Origin: an uncultured Lachnospiraceae bacterium
GTDB lineage: Bacteria > Bacillota > Clostridia > Lachnospirales > Lachnospiraceae
DNA: 49,162 bases
Assembly (NCBI GenBank): GCA_947652925.1
Contig: CANTEW010000017.1
Location: 1-49,162, forward strand
Direction of reading: 5' to 3'
This document shows, one piece after another, positions 9,087 to 17,621 of this stretch. The notes below the pieces were generated by a model. That model had not been told where the DNA came from, ran no database searches, and was given only the letters and a program-made list of their open reading frames with translations. A program made the translations under genes and the position numbers. Position 1 is the stretch's first letter. Every line of letters starts with the position of its first letter.

Positions 9087-9575
9087 ATGAGTGCATATAT
9101 GAACCATGAGCTGCTCTTCTTTTTCCGGTCGCTCCTGTGGGGCGTGGTCTTACTGTTTTTCTATGATATACTGCGCATCGGGCGCAGGCTGTTCTCGCGG
9201 CGGGCGTTCTTTGTGAGCCTGGAAGATCTCCTGTATTGGACGCTGGCCGGCGTATTCTTATTTGGAAAGATGTACCAGGCGAATGAGGGGAGGCTGCGGG
9301 GGTATTCTGTGATCGCGGTGGTCTTAGGTATGGTCCTCTATTCCCGCACTGTGAGCAGCAGATTTGTGTCTACTGCGGTAAAGATCCTCATGATACCCAT
9401 GAGATTTTTAGTTTCTGTTAAAAAAAGGTTGCTATCTGCTGTAAGACATTGTAGAATCTTGGTAGCAAAGACCCTGAGAGCAAAAGGCCGTGTATGCAAG
9501 AGCATGCTGAAGGGGAGGATAGGCAAGTTACGAAGGGGCGGATCAGTTGAAGAGAAGAGCGGAGATAAGACGTAG
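9087..9575 (+). CDS. yabQ: Spore cortex biosynthesis protein YabQ
   Basis: A membrane protein of 162 residues with hydrophobic segments near residues 10-26 (FRSLLWGVVLLFFYDILR), 45-60 and 70-86, followed by a basic tail. The N-terminus and YDILRIGRR motif fit YabQ, a forespore outer-membrane protein needed for cortex formation in Bacillus. The start is close to the yabP stop, with no clear independent ribosome binding site, pointing to coupling. Its end overlaps the start of the DivIC/FtsB gene by 29 bases. Confidence 0.87.
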   Translation: MSAYMNHELLFFFRSLLWGVVLLFFYDILRIGRRLFSRRAFFVSLEDLLYWTLAGVFLFGKMYQANEGRLRGYSVIAVVLGMVLYSRTVSSRFVSTAVKILMIPMRFLVSVKKRLLSAVRHCRILVAKTLRAKGRVCKSMLKGRIGKLRRGGSVEEKSGDKT

Positions 9576-9855
9576 GAGGAGGGACCGGGCGGCGATGCTG
9601 AGCATCAGCCTGGTGGTCATGCTCCTGCTGGGCATATTGCTGTGGCAGGGGAAGGCTTTGGAACAGGAACTGGCCAGATATAAGGAGCAGGAACGTTCCC
9701 TCACAAAGAAGGTAGAGGAAGAGAAGGCCAGGACAGAAGAGATCGACAGACAGAAAGAATATATGCAGACAGACGAGTATATGGAGGAGACAGCCCGGGA
9801 TCGTCTGGGACTGGTAAAGGACAACGAGATCATCTTCAAGGAGGAGGGAGAGTGA
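9547..9855 (+). CDS. divIC: Septum formation initiator DivIC/FtsB family
   Basis: A 102-residue bitopic protein: a basic cytoplasmic N-terminus (RRRRRDR), one membrane segment about residues 17-35, then an extracellular coiled coil (residues 37-72), and the family ending TARDRLGLVKDNEIIF. Proteins of this type link early and late divisome parts with FtsL and DivIB. TTG 9547 is the apparent start inside the yabQ end, with AAGGGG upstream. The gene order yabQ-divIC is that of Bacillus. Confidence 0.85.
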   Translation: MKRRAEIRRRRRDRAAMLSISLVVMLLLGILLWQGKALEQELARYKEQERSLTKKVEEEKARTEEIDRQKEYMQTDEYMEETARDRLGLVKDNEIIFKEEGE

Positions 9856-9917
9856 CAGTCTCCCCCACAGAAAATACTCGGATCGTGTCTGGAAATTTTT
9901 ACCTCCATCCGTCGGCG

Positions 9918-9951
9918 TTTGACAAAGATTTTAACAAAGATCCTCTATAAT
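9918..9951 (+). promoter_or_regulatory. Candidate Spo0A-controlled sigma-A promoter of spoIIE
   Basis: TTGACA (9919-9924) and TATAAT (9946-9951) are perfect boxes separated by 21 bases, instead of 17. Over-long spacing is the known hallmark of the Spo0A-activated spoIIE and spoIIG promoters of Bacillus. The reverse complement of 9918-9924 is TGTCAAA, one mismatch from the 0A box TGTCGAA, and overlaps the -35 box as in those promoters. Confidence 0.6.
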
Positions 9952-9998
9952 CCTCTGTTAAATGGAAGATCGATCATTTATCAGGGAGGGGGACATAA

Positions 9999-11486
9999 AT
10001 GCATGTATGGATCGTTGCCATGCTCGTGATCAGTGCATTATTGATCTTACGGGACATGGCAAAAACTATTTTCTCTTTGCGCCAGAAGCCGGAAGATGTA
10101 CCGGCGGGGCAGATATTCGGGCAGCCGCAGAAAGAGCGGGTGGAGAGATATGCCCAGGCGTTCAGGAAGCTGGCGGATACTTTTTACGGGATGCCCTACA
10201 GGAGGGATTATCTGTCCAATGAACAGGCGGAGGATGTGGTCTGGCAGACATATGGACAGGTATGCGGGAATTGCCACCAGCGGCAGGAGTGCTGGGAGGG
10301 CGACGACCGTCTGCGCCTGGGCGAGCGGCTGGTGCGCGCCATGGAGAGCGGACGTGAGGAGAAACGCAAGGAGCTGACGAAGCAGTGGAAGAGCCAATGT
10401 GTGCATTCGTATCAGTTCACCCAGGAGCTGGACCATTTTTTCCGGAAGGAACGGGAAAAGCTGGTGTGGGATAACCGGATGATCGAGAACCGTTTGGCGT
10501 CGGCCCAGCAATTTTCAGAGATATCGGGGATGCTGGAGAGAGTGGCCTGGGAATTGTCACAGATCGTACAGCCATCCCGGGAATTTGCGGACGAGCTCCG
10601 GTACAGCCTGAGAAAGAAAGGCGTCCTGATGAAAGCGGTGTGGATCATGGAGCGGGAGGGCAGCAGGAGACAGGCCTATCTGACCCTGCGGGCGAAGAAC
10701 GGGCAGTGCGTGTCCACCCTGGAAGTGGCGGAGGTCTTGTCTGAACTGTGGGGAAAGCCTATGATCCCGGTCAACACCAGTCGCTGTACCGTCAATGGGG
10801 AGATCCATACGGTACATTTTACGGAAAAGATGTGTTTCCAGGTGCTGCACGGGGTGGCCAAAGTGGCCAAAGACAAGGAACGGGTATCCGGCGACAGTTA
10901 TGCCTGCTGCCAGGAGGAAGAGGGGCAGTTCGTGCTGTGCCTGTCCGACGGTATGGGTTCCGGTATGGATGCCTGCAAGGAGAGCGGGATGGTGGTGGAA
11001 CTCTTGGAACAGTTCCTGGAGTCCGGCTTTACCAATGAGGCGGCGGCAAAACTGGTCAACAGCGCAGTGATACTGAAACGTCAGGATGATATGTTTTCCA
11101 CTATGGATCTGTGTACGATCGATCTGTACACGGGGATGTGTGAGTTTTTGAAAGCGGGAGCGTCTACCACATTCATCAAGCGCGACCAGTGGGTGGAGGC
11201 GATCACATCTACCAGCATGGCTCTCGGCATGGTGGACCAGATCGATCTGGAGGTGACATCAAGGAAGCTCTATCACGGTGATCTTCTGATCATGGTCACA
11301 GACGGGGTCCTGGACGCGCTGCCCCTGGAAAAAGAAGAGGAGACGATGAAAGAGATCATCTTGCAAGTACATAGCCAGTCCCCCAGGGAATTGGGCAGGG
11401 GGATCCTAGACCGGGTCTTGGCATACTGTGATTACAAGGCGAGGGACGATATGACTGTCCTGGTGGCCGGGATCTGGAAGAAATAG
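9999..11486 (+). CDS. spoIIE: SpoIIE-type PP2C phosphatase, short form
   Basis: A C-terminal PP2C domain (about residues 295-495) has SGDSYACCQE, LSDGMGSGMDA, TDGVLDALP and DDMTVLVAGIW, the metal-binding and catalytic motifs of SpoIIE. In Bacillus this enzyme dephosphorylates SpoIIAA-P to activate sigma-F in the forespore. Only one membrane segment (about residues 3-18) precedes the central region, against ten in the 827-residue Bacillus protein; this one has 495. A central helical region and paired Cys (CGNCHQRQEC, about residues 88-97) follow. GGGAGGGGG precedes ATG 9999. A Spo0A-type promoter is upstream. Confidence 0.85.
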   Translation: MHVWIVAMLVISALLILRDMAKTIFSLRQKPEDVPAGQIFGQPQKERVERYAQAFRKLADTFYGMPYRRDYLSNEQAEDVVWQTYGQVCGNCHQRQECWEGDDRLRLGERLVRAMESGREEKRKELTKQWKSQCVHSYQFTQELDHFFRKEREKLVWDNRMIENRLASAQQFSEISGMLERVAWELSQIVQPSREFADELRYSLRKKGVLMKAVWIMEREGSRRQAYLTLRAKNGQCVSTLEVAEVLSELWGKPMIPVNTSRCTVNGEIHTVHFTEKMCFQVLHGVAKVAKDKERVSGDSYACCQEEEGQFVLCLSDGMGSGMDACKESGMVVELLEQFLESGFTNEAAAKLVNSAVILKRQDDMFSTMDLCTIDLYTGMCEFLKAGASTTFIKRDQWVEAITSTSMALGMVDQIDLEVTSRKLYHGDLLIMVTDGVLDALPLEKEEETMKEIILQVHSQSPRELGRGILDRVLAYCDYKARDDMTVLVAGIWKK

Positions 11487-11505
11487 AGAGAAAACAGGTG
11501 TATAC

Positions 11506-12879
11506 ATGATCGAGAAAAGGGTATTGGGATATATTGAGAGATATCATATGATCGAAACAGGGGACAGGGTGCTGATCGGTTTGTCTGGAGGGGCGGACTC
11601 AGCAGCCCTGTTTCATATATTACGGAAATATCAGGAAGATCTTGGATTTGTGCTGATGGCCGTGCATGTGGATCACGGGCTGCGGGGGGCGGAGGCAGAG
11701 CGCGACCGGGAATTTGTGGAGGGCTTGTGCAGCCGCTACCATGTACCCTGCCGCTGTGAAAAGATGCCGGTGCGCCGGATGGCCGCCCAGGGCCGGCTCA
11801 GCCTGGAAGAGGCGGGGAGAGAGGCGCGCCGGCAGGTATTCTCAAAGTATGCGGGAGAATGGGGGTGCCAGAAACTGGCGCTGGCCCATCACAAGAACGA
11901 TCAGGCGGAGACGATGCTCCACAATCTGGCGCGGGGGACGGGCCTTGCAGGGCTGGCGGGGCTCTCTCCGGCGGATGGATTCCGGATCCGGCCTCTGTTG
12001 TGTTTAGAAAGGGGAGAAATTGAGCATTATCTACAGGAGGAGGGATTTGCCCATGTGGAGGACAGCAGCAACCGGGAAGATGCTTATACCAGGAACCGTA
12101 TCCGCCACGGGATCCTCAGAGATCTGGAGAGACAGGTGAATGGGAAGGCTGTGGACCATATGGCGCAGACGGCAAAGATCCTGCGGCAGACGGACGCATA
12201 TCTGAAAGGCCAGGGAAGGGCGCTCCTTGAGAGATATGGGAAGAGAGAGCTTTTCCTGGAGGAGGCTTTTTTTTATGAAGAGGCGGTCCCGGTCTATTAT
12301 GGGCTGCGGGGATTTTTGAATGAGAATTTCCATGGGGGAAAGGATATAGGCTATGGGCATTATGCCAGGCTGATGGACTGGATACACATGCCTGTGGGGA
12401 AAGTCCTGCAGCTGCCCCACGGGATACGTGTCCAGAGGGGATACGACGGTCTTTTGTTTTACAGGGATGAGGGGCCTGTGCAAGGTTTTTCAGTCCCGCT
12501 GGCGGTCCCCGGGGAGACGGAAGGGCCGGGGTTTCGGCTGCGCTGCCGGGTGATCCCAAATAATTTTGAGAAGGTTCCGCAAAAAACATATACGAAATGG
12601 CTAAACTATGATAAAATAAAAGGTATTGTTGAGGTACGGACCAGGCGTCCGGGGGATCATCTGGTGATCGATGCCTCCGGCGGGAGAAAGAAGTTAAAAG
12701 ATCATTTTATCGACTGTAAAGTGCCAAGACAGGACAGGGACCGGATCGTACTGGTCGCCCAGGGATCGGAAGTCTTGTGGGTGGTGGGCTTTAGGCTGAA
12801 TGGAGCGTATAAAGTACAGGCAGACACGAAAGAGGTCCTGGAGATGGTGTACGAAGGAGGATATGGGTATGGAGAATGA
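11506..12879 (+). CDS. tilS: tRNA(Ile)-lysidine synthetase
   Basis: Converts C34 of the CAU anticodon of tRNA-Ile to lysidine, changing its specificity from AUG to AUA. The PP-loop SGGADSAAL is at about residues 26-34, followed by AVHVDHGLRG, LALAHHKNDQAETML and ARGTGLAGLAGL. The C-terminal TilS domain includes VRTRRPGDHL. The length is 457 residues. A modest AGGTG lies 8 bases before ATG 11506. The stop overlaps the start of hpt, giving the conserved tilS-hpt-ftsH order. Confidence 0.95.
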   Translation: MIEKRVLGYIERYHMIETGDRVLIGLSGGADSAALFHILRKYQEDLGFVLMAVHVDHGLRGAEAERDREFVEGLCSRYHVPCRCEKMPVRRMAAQGRLSLEEAGREARRQVFSKYAGEWGCQKLALAHHKNDQAETMLHNLARGTGLAGLAGLSPADGFRIRPLLCLERGEIEHYLQEEGFAHVEDSSNREDAYTRNRIRHGILRDLERQVNGKAVDHMAQTAKILRQTDAYLKGQGRALLERYGKRELFLEEAFFYEEAVPVYYGLRGFLNENFHGGKDIGYGHYARLMDWIHMPVGKVLQLPHGIRVQRGYDGLLFYRDEGPVQGFSVPLAVPGETEGPGFRLRCRVIPNNFEKVPQKTYTKWLNYDKIKGIVEVRTRRPGDHLVIDASGGRKKLKDHFIDCKVPRQDRDRIVLVAQGSEVLWVVGFRLNGAYKVQADTKEVLEMVYEGGYGYGE

Positions 12880-13393
12880 TATCCGCATATTGATCACAGA
12901 AGAAGAAGTTGAAGAGAAGATCCGGCAGGTAGCGGCCAGGGTCAGCGCGGATTACAGAGGGAGGACAGTGCATCTGGTCAGCGTGCTCAAAGGGAGCGTT
13001 TTTTTTGCCTGTGAGCTGGCAAAACGGATCACAGGCCCGGTCACGATGGATTTTATGTCGGTGACCAGTTATGGAGATGATACGAAGTCCAGCGGGGTCG
13101 TGCGGATCGTGAAAGATCTGGACGATCCGCTGGAGGGCAAGGATGTGCTCCTGGTGGAGGATATCATAGATTCCGGCCGTACGCTGCATTATCTGATGGA
13201 TATATTAAAGGGCAGGAAGCCGGAGAGCCTGAAGCTGATCACGCTCTTAGATAAGCCGGACCGGCGGGTGAAGCCGGTCAGAGTGGATTATACTTGTTTT
13301 GAGATCCCTGATGAATTTGTGGTGGGGTATGGTCTGGATCATGCACAGAGATATCGGAACCTGCCTTTTATCGGAGTGGTAGAGCATGTATAG
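12869..13393 (+). CDS. hpt: Hypoxanthine phosphoribosyltransferase
   Basis: Purine salvage enzyme that makes IMP or GMP from PRPP and hypoxanthine or guanine. The 174-residue protein shows LVSVLKGSVFFACELA, the PRPP loop LLVEDIIDSGRTL and the C-terminal VVGYGLDHAQRYRNLPFIG. ATG 12869 is chosen because GAAGGAGG ends 8 bases upstream; ATG 12863 would be too close. The gene starts inside the tilS coding end, so the two are translationally coupled. Confidence 0.95.
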   Translation: MENDIRILITEEEVEEKIRQVAARVSADYRGRTVHLVSVLKGSVFFACELAKRITGPVTMDFMSVTSYGDDTKSSGVVRIVKDLDDPLEGKDVLLVEDIIDSGRTLHYLMDILKGRKPESLKLITLLDKPDRRVKPVRVDYTCFEIPDEFVVGYGLDHAQRYRNLPFIGVVEHV

Positions 13394-13413
13394 GAAAAGG
13401 AGGGTAAAGGATC

Positions 13414-15225
13414 GTGTATAGACAATCTACGAGCAGGATAGGTCTGTACCTGGTGCTGATCATCGCACTGATCGCCGGGTATCTGTTCCTGAGCCAGCAG
13501 ATGGAGGACAGCGAGAGCTACTCAAAAGCCCAGCTGGAAAATGCTGTGGAGATGGGCCGTGTGCTGGCTGTGAAGATCTACCCAAATAAAGAATATCCCA
13601 CCGGACAGGTGCGGGTAGAGTTAAAGGACGGCAGCCAGAAACATTTTTATGTGACAGATATCAAGGAAGTGGAGGCGTATCTGGAAGAGAAAGGGATGGA
13701 TCCGGAAGTTGCCGATGTGCCGCGGGAGAGTATCTTTTCCAGTATCTTTCCGCTGCTGGTCACCTGCGGCCTGGTGGTCTTTTTGTTCGTATTCATGAAC
13801 AGGCAGATGTCCGGGGGCGGGTCGAATACGAAGATGATGAATTTCGGAAAGAGCCGTGCCAGGATGTCCACAGAGGAAGATAAGAAGATCAATTTTTCCT
13901 ATGTGGCGGGACTGCAGGAGGAGAAGGAGGATCTGGTGGAGGTGGTGGATTTCCTGAAAAATCCACAGAAGTTCACGAAAGTAGGCGCAAGGATCCCGAA
14001 AGGCGTTCTGCTGGTAGGCCCTCCGGGGACAGGGAAGACCCTTCTCGGGAAAGCCGTGGCAGGAGAAGCCGGGGTGCCGTTCTTCTCCATCTCCGGTTCG
14101 GATTTTGTGGAGATGTTCGTGGGCGTGGGCGCGTCCCGTGTCCGCGACCTCTTTGAAGAAGGAAAGAAGAATGCGCCCTGTATCATCTTTATAGACGAGA
14201 TCGATGCAGTCGCCCGTCAGAGGGGGACGGGTATGGGCGGCGGCCACGACGAGCGGGAGCAGACATTGAACCAGCTCCTTGTGGAGATGGATGGTTTCGG
14301 CGTCAACGAAGGGATCATCGTCATGGCGGCCACCAACCGGGTGGATATCTTAGATCCCGCCATCCTGCGTCCGGGACGTTTTGACAGGAAAGTGGCGGTG
14401 GGCCGTCCCGATGTGAAGGGCAGGGAGGAGATCTTGAAGGTCCATGCGAAGGGCAAGCCTCTGGGGGACGATGTGGATCTGAAGCAGATCGCCCAGACGA
14501 CGGCCGGCTTTACCGGGGCGGATCTGGAGAACCTCCTGAACGAGGCGGCGATCGTGACCGCCAAGGACGACCGTTCCTATGTGACCCAGCAGGATATCCG
14601 GAAGTCATTTATCAAAGTGGGTATCGGTGCGGAGAAGAAGAGCAAGGTGATCTCGGATAAAGAAAAGAAGATCACGGCCTACCATGAGGCAGGACATGCG
14701 ATCTTGTTCCATCTCCTGCCGGATGTGGGCCCTGTGTATACAGTGTCGATCATCCCCACCGGGCTGGGCGCGGCGGGTTATACCATGCCGCTTCCGGAAA
14801 AGGATGAGATGTTCAATACCAGGGGCAGGATGCTGCAGGATATCACCGTGATGCTGGGTGGACGCGTGGCTGAAGAGCTTGTCTTTGACGACATCACCAC
14901 GGGCGCGTCCAGCGATATCAAGCAGGCGACACAGACGGCGAAGGCTATGGTGACTAAGTATGGGATGTCGGAGAAGATCGGTGTGATCGCATACGGAGAG
15001 GAAGGCGATGAGGTCTTTATAGGAAGGGATCTTGCCCATACGAGAGGATACAGTGAGCATGTGGCCAGCGCGATCGATGGGGAGATCAAGCGTATCATTG
15101 ACGAATGCCATGAGAGAGCCAGGAAGCTAATCCTGGAGCATAAAGATGTGTTGGAGCGTTGTGCCCAGCTGCTTCTAGAGAAGGAAAAGATCAACAGGGA
15201 TGAGTTTGAAAGCTTATTTGTATAA
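13414..15225 (+). CDS. ftsH: ATP-dependent zinc metalloprotease FtsH
   Basis: Membrane-anchored AAA protease for quality control of membrane and soluble proteins. Two membrane segments (about residues 9-27 and 108-127) frame a short extracytoplasmic domain. The AAA module has GPPGTGKT (about residue 203), [10 protein letters not shown] and the second region of homology with [11 protein letters not shown] and RPGRFDR. The peptidase domain has the zinc motif HEAGH (about residue 424). The length of 603 is standard. GTG 13414 follows AAGGAGGG at a proper distance. The transcription unit probably ends at the terminator near 15390. Confidence 0.97.
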   Translation: MYRQSTSRIGLYLVLIIALIAGYLFLSQQMEDSESYSKAQLENAVEMGRVLAVKIYPNKEYPTGQVRVELKDGSQKHFYVTDIKEVEAYLEEKGMDPEVADVPRESIFSSIFPLLVTCGLVVFLFVFMNRQMSGGGSNTKMMNFGKSRARMSTEEDKKINFSYVAGLQEEKEDLVEVVDFLKNPQKFTKVGARIPKGVLLVGPPGTGKTLLGKAVAGEAGVPFFSISGSDFVEMFVGVGASRVRDLFEEGKKNAPCIIFIDEIDAVARQRGTGMGGGHDEREQTLNQLLVEMDGFGVNEGIIVMAATNRVDILDPAILRPGRFDRKVAVGRPDVKGREEILKVHAKGKPLGDDVDLKQIAQTTAGFTGADLENLLNEAAIVTAKDDRSYVTQQDIRKSFIKVGIGAEKKSKVISDKEKKITAYHEAGHAILFHLLPDVGPVYTVSIIPTGLGAAGYTMPLPEKDEMFNTRGRMLQDITVMLGGRVAEELVFDDITTGASSDIKQATQTAKAMVTKYGMSEKIGVIAYGEEGDEVFIGRDLAHTRGYSEHVASAIDGEIKRIIDECHERARKLILEHKDVLERCAQLLLEKEKINRDEFESLFV

Positions 15226-15268
15226 TGTGCATAAATTTTATAAAGAGATCTTATGAAGTTTATGCACA
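15226..15268. other. Inverted repeat just after ftsH
   Basis: TGTGCATAAA (15226-15235) and TTTATGCACA (15259-15268) are a perfect 10-bp inverted repeat with a 23-base spacer, directly after the ftsH stop and ahead of a TATAAT at 15291. It could be a protein-binding site or a weak RNA hairpin. No T-run follows the second arm. Confidence 0.45.
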
Positions 15269-15361
15269 CTTTTAAGGGGAATCATGCTATTATAATACTC
15301 GTAAACCCCCATACATTATATAGTTTTTGCTACACCCCATAAGAGAGAAATACCTTCTCCG

Positions 15362-15391
15362 AAAGAGGCAGCCGGTCGGCTGTCTCTTTTT
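15362..15391 (+). terminator. Intrinsic terminator after ftsH
   Basis: A 12-bp stem (AAAGAGGCAGCC with GGCTGTCTCTTT, one G-T pair) with the four-base loop GGTC runs into a T-run. It closes the sporulation/ftsH unit. Between it and the ftsH stop lie the inverted repeat and CATACATTATA (15310), a sporulation -10-like string without a convincing -35. Confidence 0.8.
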
Positions 15392-15493
15392 CATGCGCTG
15401 TATCCTTTTTCACAGATCTTAAAGGATACAGGCCGCTATTTGCTCACAGCAGGAATACAATGGAACATGGGAAGAGAAAAGGAAAGTGGAGAT

Positions 15494-17617
15494 ATGTATC
15501 AAGAACACGAATACAGCAGGCAGAAAAAAAGACGACAAGAATATATCCTCCAGATGATGCCCGTATTTAGCAAAGATGCGCTTTTTAGCGACGACACGGA
15601 AAATTACCGGACCCCCATGGAGCCAGAGCCAGGCGATCGGGTGACCATCCGGTTCAGGACGCTCAGGAATAATGTGGATGAGGTCTATCTGGTGGTGCAG
15701 GGATTCAGGATCCCCATGCGTGTGGGGGCGAGAGAGGGCGGGTTCGATCACTATGAGACGGAGTTAGCGGTGGGTAAGGAGACTGTGGAGTATTTCTTCG
15801 AGATCGTAGCCGGGCAGATCCGCTGTTATTATTATCAGAATGGTGTATTCCCGGAGCAGCAGGACGATCATCTGTTTAGGATCGTACCGGGGTTCTCTAC
15901 GCCTGGATGGGCGAAAGGGGCCGTGATGTATCAGATCTATGTGGACCGCTTTTTCAACGGGGATCCGGGGAATGATGTGTTGACGGGGGAGTATTTCTAT
16001 ATCGGGGATACCAGTGTCCGTGTGGAAGACTGGAACAAACCTCCGGCTGTGATGGGCGTCCGGGAGTTTTACGGCGGCGATCTGCAGGGTGTGATGGATA
16101 AACTGGATTATCTGCAGGACCTGGGTGTGGAGGTGCTGTATCTGAATCCCATCTTCGTGTCTCCCAGCAATCACAAATATGATATCCAGGATTACGACCA
16201 TGTGGATCCCCATCTGGGTGTGATCGTCAAGGATGAAGGGGAACTCCTCCGTCCGGGGGATACAGATAACACGCATGCCACACGTTATATCTGCCGGGTG
16301 ACGGATAAAGAGAACCTGGAAGCCAGCGACCGGTTTTTTATCCGTTTGGTGGAGGAGATCCATAAGCGGGGGATGCGTGTGATCCTGGACGGCGTCTTTA
16401 ACCATTGCGGGTCTTTTAATAAATGGATGGACCGGGAATGTATCTATGAGGAGCAGGAAGGGTATGAGAAGGGGGCGTATGTCTCTGAAGACAGCCCTTA
16501 CCGCAGTTTCTTCCAGTTCCATGACGGTTATCACTGGCCATATAATGACAGTTATGACGGGTGGTGGGGCCATGACACGCTCCCGAAGCTGAATTATGAA
16601 CAGTCGCCGGAGTTGTACCAGTATATCCTGCAGGTGGCTAAGAAATGGGTGTCACCGCCTTTTAACGCGGACGGATGGCGGCTGGATGTGGCGGCGGACC
16701 TGGGGCACAGCAATGAGTACAATCACCAGTTCTGGAAAGATTTCCGGAAAGCGGTAAAAGAGGCGAACCCGGAAGCATTGATCCTGGCGGAGCATTATGG
16801 GAATGCGGAAAGCTGGCTGCAGGGGGATGAATGGGACAGCATCATGAACTATGACGCCTTTATGGAGCCGGTGACCTGGTTTCTGACAGGCATGGAGAAA
16901 CACAGCGATGAGTTCAGGGAGGATCTGTACGGCAACGGGACGTATTTTTTTGAGGCTATGGCCTATCATATGTCGGCGTTCCTGATGCCCTCCCAGCTGA
17001 CGGCGATGAACGAACTGTCCAACCACGATCACTCCCGTTTCCTCACCAGGACGAACCACAAAGTGGGCAGGCTGATCCATCTGGGCAGCGATGCGGCCCA
17101 AGAAGGTATCTGTGTGCCGGTGATGCGGGAGGCGGTGGTGATACAGATGACCTGGCCGGGGGCGCCCACGATCTACTACGGGGATGAGGCGGGTGTCTGC
17201 GGGTTCACCGATCCGGACAGCCGCAGGACGTATCCCTGGGGACGGGAGGATCAGGAGCTGATCCGGTTCCACAAGGAGATGATCGCCATCCACAAACAGT
17301 ATCAGGTCTTTGTCTCCGGTTCGATCAAATTCTTATGCTGCCAGTACCAGGGCATCGCCTACGGGAGATTTTCCAGGAAACAGCGGGCGGTCATAGCGGT
17401 CAATAACAGCCAGGAGACGATGCGTATGGAGATCCCTGTATGGCAGGTGGGCGTCAGCCGATTCCGGGATGTGGCGCTTGAGAGGATCATCCTCACCCAT
17501 CGGGACGGCTATACCCGTGAGGGAGCGGTCATGACGGCAAAGGGCGGGTATCTGGATCTGGAGCTTTTGCCCCTGTCAGCGGTGGTCTTGTATCACGCGG
17601 ACCGGGATGAGGGATAG
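15494..17617 (+). CDS. GH13 alpha-glucan hydrolase (neopullulanase/cyclomaltodextrinase-like), intracellular
   Basis: An N-terminal beta-sandwich (about residues 45-132) resembles the starch-binding module of neopullulanases. The GH13 barrel starts at AVMYQIYVDRF. The catalytic residues are visible: nucleophile Asp in GWRLDVAADLGH (about 397), acid/base Glu in LILAEHYG (about 432) and transition-state Asp in LSNHDHSRF (about 510), with IYYGDEAG near the barrel end. No signal peptide is present, so it should act on imported maltodextrins or glycogen. Length 707. ATG 15494 has GTGGAG just upstream; ATG 15467 is also possible. It overlaps or abuts the VWA gene. Confidence 0.85.
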   Translation: MYQEHEYSRQKKRRQEYILQMMPVFSKDALFSDDTENYRTPMEPEPGDRVTIRFRTLRNNVDEVYLVVQGFRIPMRVGAREGGFDHYETELAVGKETVEYFFEIVAGQIRCYYYQNGVFPEQQDDHLFRIVPGFSTPGWAKGAVMYQIYVDRFFNGDPGNDVLTGEYFYIGDTSVRVEDWNKPPAVMGVREFYGGDLQGVMDKLDYLQDLGVEVLYLNPIFVSPSNHKYDIQDYDHVDPHLGVIVKDEGELLRPGDTDNTHATRYICRVTDKENLEASDRFFIRLVEEIHKRGMRVILDGVFNHCGSFNKWMDRECIYEEQEGYEKGAYVSEDSPYRSFFQFHDGYHWPYNDSYDGWWGHDTLPKLNYEQSPELYQYILQVAKKWVSPPFNADGWRLDVAADLGHSNEYNHQFWKDFRKAVKEANPEALILAEHYGNAESWLQGDEWDSIMNYDAFMEPVTWFLTGMEKHSDEFREDLYGNGTYFFEAMAYHMSAFLMPSQLTAMNELSNHDHSRFLTRTNHKVGRLIHLGSDAAQEGICVPVMREAVVIQMTWPGAPTIYYGDEAGVCGFTDPDSRRTYPWGREDQELIRFHKEMIAIHKQYQVFVSGSIKFLCCQYQGIAYGRFSRKQRAVIAVNNSQETMRMEIPVWQVGVSRFRDVALERIILTHRDGYTREGAVMTAKGGYLDLELLPLSAVVLYHADRDEG

Positions 17618-17621
17618 TCTG

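Noticed and set aside
9087-9575. Lower-GC tail of yabQ (9405-9475) as a sign of insertion
   Set aside because: The frame is continuous and the basic tail is normal for the family.
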